Shown here: piece after piece, positions 5,567 to 5,851 of the stretch
Position numbering within the stretch: position 1 is the stretch's first letter
How the letters are laid out: every line of letters begins with the position of its first letter
The notes under the pieces: generated by a model
What the model was told of the DNA's origin: nothing
Seen by the model: only the letters and a program-made list of their open reading frames with translations
Databases searched by the model: none
Assembly (NCBI GenBank): GCA_003165095.1
Contig: PLSH01000296.1
Coordinates: forward strand, 1-5,851
DNA length: 5,851 nucleotides
Reading direction: 5' to 3'
DNA from: Acidobacteriaceae bacterium
GTDB lineage: Bacteria; Acidobacteriota; Terriglobia; Terriglobales; Acidobacteriaceae
Made by a program: the position numbers and the translations under genes

Positions 5567-5851
5567 ATGCGCTTACGATTCATTGCCGGCTCCGCATTGG
5601 CGTTGACGATCGTCGCATTTGCGGTGCCACTTCGGGCACAGGTGGCAGCACCGCAGACCGCTTCAGGTATCGGAGGTGGATCTTCTTCGGGCGGCGCGGG
5701 AGCAGCTTCGAAGATGGCATCGGGAGGTGGAATAGTCGCTGTTCCCGAGGACTTTTCGAATCTGAAAATCGCACCCGGATTTCTGCTCGACGCGGAGGTG
5801 TTCGACGAGCCGGACCTATCGGGCCAATACCGCGTAGGCCCTGACGGCAAC
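5567..5851 (+). CDS. Wza/OPX-family polysaccharide export protein, N-terminal part (truncated by window edge)
   Basis: Outer-membrane polysaccharide export protein that would form the exit channel and contact the periplasmic part of the autokinase. The 95 codons present stay open to the right edge. Residues 1-24 form a Sec signal peptide (MRLRF, hydrophobic core, then PLRA before Q25, a signal peptidase I-type site). A Gly/Ser/Ala-rich linker follows (33-55, with runs GGGSSSGG and SGGG). From 66 the start of the polysaccharide export domain is seen: LKIAPGFLLDAEVFDEPDLSG (66-86) and YRVGPDGN (88-95), matching the family's L.PGD.L.I.V...PELS...V..DG pattern. There is no lipobox cysteine, unlike E. 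coli Wza, and the usual PGD reads PGF. The following SLBB domains would be off the edge. It sits one base after the autokinase stop, in the same operon. Confidence 0.9.
   Translation, partial: MRLRFIAGSALALTIVAFAVPLRAQVAAPQTASGIGGGSSSGGAGAASKMASGGGIVAVPEDFSNLKIAPGFLLDAEVFDEPDLSGQYRVGPDGN

Noticed and set aside
5206..5850. 214-codon minus-strand frame over the autokinase end and OPX start
   Set aside because: Antisense to the kinase Walker B and tyrosine tail and to the OPX signal peptide; no independent support.

Overview
The window is a piece of an exopolysaccharide/capsule biosynthesis and export locus from a moderately GC-rich Gram-negative bacterium. My best guess is Acidobacteriota. The reasons are the style of the outer-membrane export protein (an 'APGFLL...VFDEPDLSG' N-terminus), the one-piece Wzc-like tyrosine autokinase placed directly before it, and the thymidylate-kinase-like protein among glycosyltransferases. 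This assignment is inference from remembered family patterns; no rRNA or other marker gene is present.

Layout: (1) 1-554, minus strand: the N-terminal 184 codons of a GT4-type glycosyltransferase that runs off the left edge. It uses a TTG start. (2) 555-716: a short divergent intergenic region. (3) 717-1427, plus: a thymidylate-kinase-like P-loop protein of the kind found in polysaccharide loci. (4) 1428-1636: an intergenic stretch with a weak promoter candidate and an inverted repeat. (5) 1637-2467, plus: a WecG/TagA/CpsF (GT26) glycosyltransferase, whose start is set by a strong Shine-Dalgarno lying inside the longest open frame. (6) 2468-3195: 728 bases with no convincing gene, with a hairpin near its left end and promoter-like motifs near its right end. 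(7) 3196-5565, plus: a 789-residue polysaccharide co-polymerase/tyrosine autokinase (Wzz + GNVR + BY-kinase) with an eight-tyrosine C-terminal tail and an odd glycine tract in its periplasmic part. (8) 5567-5851, plus: the N-terminus of a Wza/OPX-type export protein with a signal peptide, its start one base after the kinase stop; it runs off the right edge.

How they fit together (inference from families): the GT26 and GT4 enzymes build the repeat unit on a lipid carrier in the cytoplasm, the BY-kinase protein controls polymerisation and chain length from the inner membrane through its tyrosine phosphorylation cycle, and the OPX protein forms the outer-membrane exit. The kinase-like protein presumably phosphorylates an unknown small molecule or intermediate. 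No flippase or polymerase is in the window. I see no mobile element, CRISPR array, tRNA or rRNA, and no clearly new multi-gene system. The points most worth checking are the glycine tract in the autokinase, the substrate of the kinase-like protein, the altered GT26 motifs, and the long gene-free gap inside the locus.
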